From Elusimicrobiota bacterium (GTDB taxonomy: Bacteria > Elusimicrobiota > Endomicrobiia > Endomicrobiales > JAPLKN01): a stretch of DNA of 50,947 nt. Below, piece after piece: positions 49,782 to 50,947 of the stretch. The DNA lies in the NCBI GenBank assembly GCA_026388075.1, contig JAPLKN010000124.1:1-50947 (forward strand), given 5' to 3'. Every line of letters starts with the position of its first letter. Positions within the stretch are counted from its first letter, which is position 1. The notes under the pieces were generated by a model. The model made no database searches. It was not told the origin of the DNA and saw only the letters and a list, made by a program, of their open reading frames with translations. The position numbers and the translations under genes are program-made.

Positions 49782-50947
49782 CTATTCAAGTACCGTATAA
49801 GCGCCTTCATGATGCTGTGACAAGTCCAAACCCATTGATTCATCTTTGTCTTCGACTCTTACTCCCATCACCGCATCTATTATTTTAAGTATTATGAAAG
49901 TTATAATTGATGAGTATAAAATCGTAACGGTGGCAGCAATCAGCTGGATTTTAAGCTGGCTGAAATTCCCGAAAATCAGGCCGTTAGCCCCGGCAGGATT
50001 GACTATTTTTGTTGCAAAAATACCTGTGGCTATTACTCCCCATATTCCGCCGATTCCGTGCACGCCGAACGCATCCAGGGAATCGTCATAGCCCAGTTTG
50101 GCCTTTAAAAATGCTACAGCAAAAAAGCATAAGGCGCTTGATACTAAACCTATCGCCATGGCCCCTGACACATCAACAAACCCTGAGGCAGGAGTGACGG
50201 CGGCCAAACCCGCTATCACACCTGTTGCAATACCGAGCGTTGTCGGCTTGCCGCTGATTACCCATTCAAGTATAGACCACACAAGCCCAGCAGTTGCGCC
50301 CGCGGTATTCGTTACTACAAAAGCACTTACGGCAAGGCCGTTTGCGCCGAGAGCGCTTCCCGCATTGAAACCGAACCATCCAAACCACAGAAGCCCCGCG
50401 CCAAGAACGGTAAAAGGTATATTATGAGGAGGTATAGGTTTTCCTTGATACCCCCTGCGGTTTCCTATTACCAAAGCCGAAACTATAGCCGCAATACCCG
50501 CATTAATATGCACCACCGCTCCGCCGGCAAAATCCAAAGTTCCCAGTTTTTTCAGCCATCCGTCCGCTCCCCATATCCAGTGCGCTATCGGATCATATAC
50601 AAATGTTGCCCATAAAACCATAAAAACTAGAAATGAGGAAAATTTCATTCTTTCGGCAAAAGCGCCGATTATCAAAGCGGGGGTAATGACCGCAAACATT
50701 GCCTGAAAAATCATAAACAACTGGTGGGGTATCGTTGCCGAATAGCTGTTATAAGGTTCAAGCCCCACTCCTTTTAAAAAAGACCACTCAAGCCCACCGA
50801 TAAAACCGTTTCCCGGATGAAAAGCCAGGCTATAGCCGAACATTATCCATTGCAGGCTCAAAATACATAAAACAACCATACACTGCATTAATATTCCCAA
50901 TACATTTTTTCTTCTCACTAATCCGCCGTAGAAAAAACCCAGCGCCG
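49782..50947 (-). CDS. amt: Ammonium transporter (copy 2), 5' end beyond the window
   Basis: The frame continues to the right edge (ALGFFYGGLVRRKNVLG at the border), so the signal peptide and first helix are outside. The 388 visible residues closely match copy 1: FAGGAVVHINAG, LLWFGWFGFNAGSALG, DAFGVHGIGGIWGVI and the identical tail DKDESMGLDLSQHHEGAY. Together with glnB2 it repeats the amt-glnB order of copy 1, so the pair arose by cassette duplication. Confidence 0.95.
   Translation of the reverse strand, partial: ALGFFYGGLVRRKNVLGILMQCMVVLCILSLQWIMFGYSLAFHPGNGFIGGLEWSFLKGVGLEPYNSYSATIPHQLFMIFQAMFAVITPALIIGAFAERMKFSSFLVFMVLWATFVYDPIAHWIWGADGWLKKLGTLDFAGGAVVHINAGIAAIVSALVIGNRRGYQGKPIPPHNIPFTVLGAGLLWFGWFGFNAGSALGANGLAVSAFVVTNTAGATAGLVWSILEWVISGKPTTLGIATGVIAGLAAVTPASGFVDVSGAMAIGLVSSALCFFAVAFLKAKLGYDDSLDAFGVHGIGGIWGVIATGIFATKIVNPAGANGLIFGNFSQLKIQLIAATVTILYSSIITFIILKIIDAVMGVRVEDKDESMGLDLSQHHEGAYTVLE

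Overview
The window is AT-rich, densely coded bacterial chromosome. It looks like an uncultured bacterium with a diderm envelope. The evidence is a full dcw division/peptidoglycan cluster (murC-murB-ddl-ftsQ-ftsA-ftsZ), a porin-like beta-barrel protein, a type IV pilus retraction ATPase, and the paired GH57 branching enzyme and DUF4912 protein. That gene mix recalls candidate phyla such as Saganbacteria/Margulisbacteria, Omnitrophica or Elusimicrobia; this placement is inference from gene content only, because no rRNA is present.

Layout. Positions 1-33001 are almost wholly minus strand. First come aromatic amino acid genes (aroA, tyrA, aroF, hisC, pheA), then pgeF, pilT and the dcw cluster. 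Next are queF with an inserted small-protein/nucleotidyltransferase pair, marC, and a duplicated cassette of a secreted tail-collar-domain protein followed by a membrane GT-C-type glycosyltransferase. After those lie rlmI, glyA, a 5'-truncated tsaC, argJ-argC, rsmI, a GAF/HD-GYP protein, the GH57 enzyme and the DUF4912 protein. At 33002-33240 transcription diverges from two good sigma70-type promoters. Positions 33241-39255 are plus strand (TPR protein, aroE, PIN/TRAM protein, ispD, ispF, cysS, rlmB). Then follow a four-helix-bundle protein and a TrmH-family methyltransferase (minus), tRNA-Thr (plus), a UDG-superfamily glycosylase (minus), dnaE and amrB (plus), and a duplicated amt-glnB (P-II) cassette with a beta-barrel protein gene between the copies (minus).

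The most notable content lies between and at the edges of genes. (1) Both collar genes have a G tract (10 and 13 G) inside the signal peptide that leaves the well-placed ATG out of frame with the body; 9 or 12 G would restore it. This suggests phase-variable surface proteins, each followed by a glycosyltransferase gene. (2) A family of about 106-115 bp elements with 14-16 bp terminal inverted repeats (ACCCCGTTAGAAATAG) occurs as clusters of three, two and one. (3) A relic of the queF 3' end lies beyond the small-protein/nucleotidyltransferase pair, and a relic of a tyrA 5' end lies before tyrA, both with mainly synonymous divergence. (4) A 279 bp element has 26 bp perfect inverted ends. (5) About ten different short-period, self-complementary 'word' repeats fill many intergenic gaps and sometimes run into gene ends. 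(6) Both P-II proteins have Glu in place of the uridylylated T-loop Tyr51.
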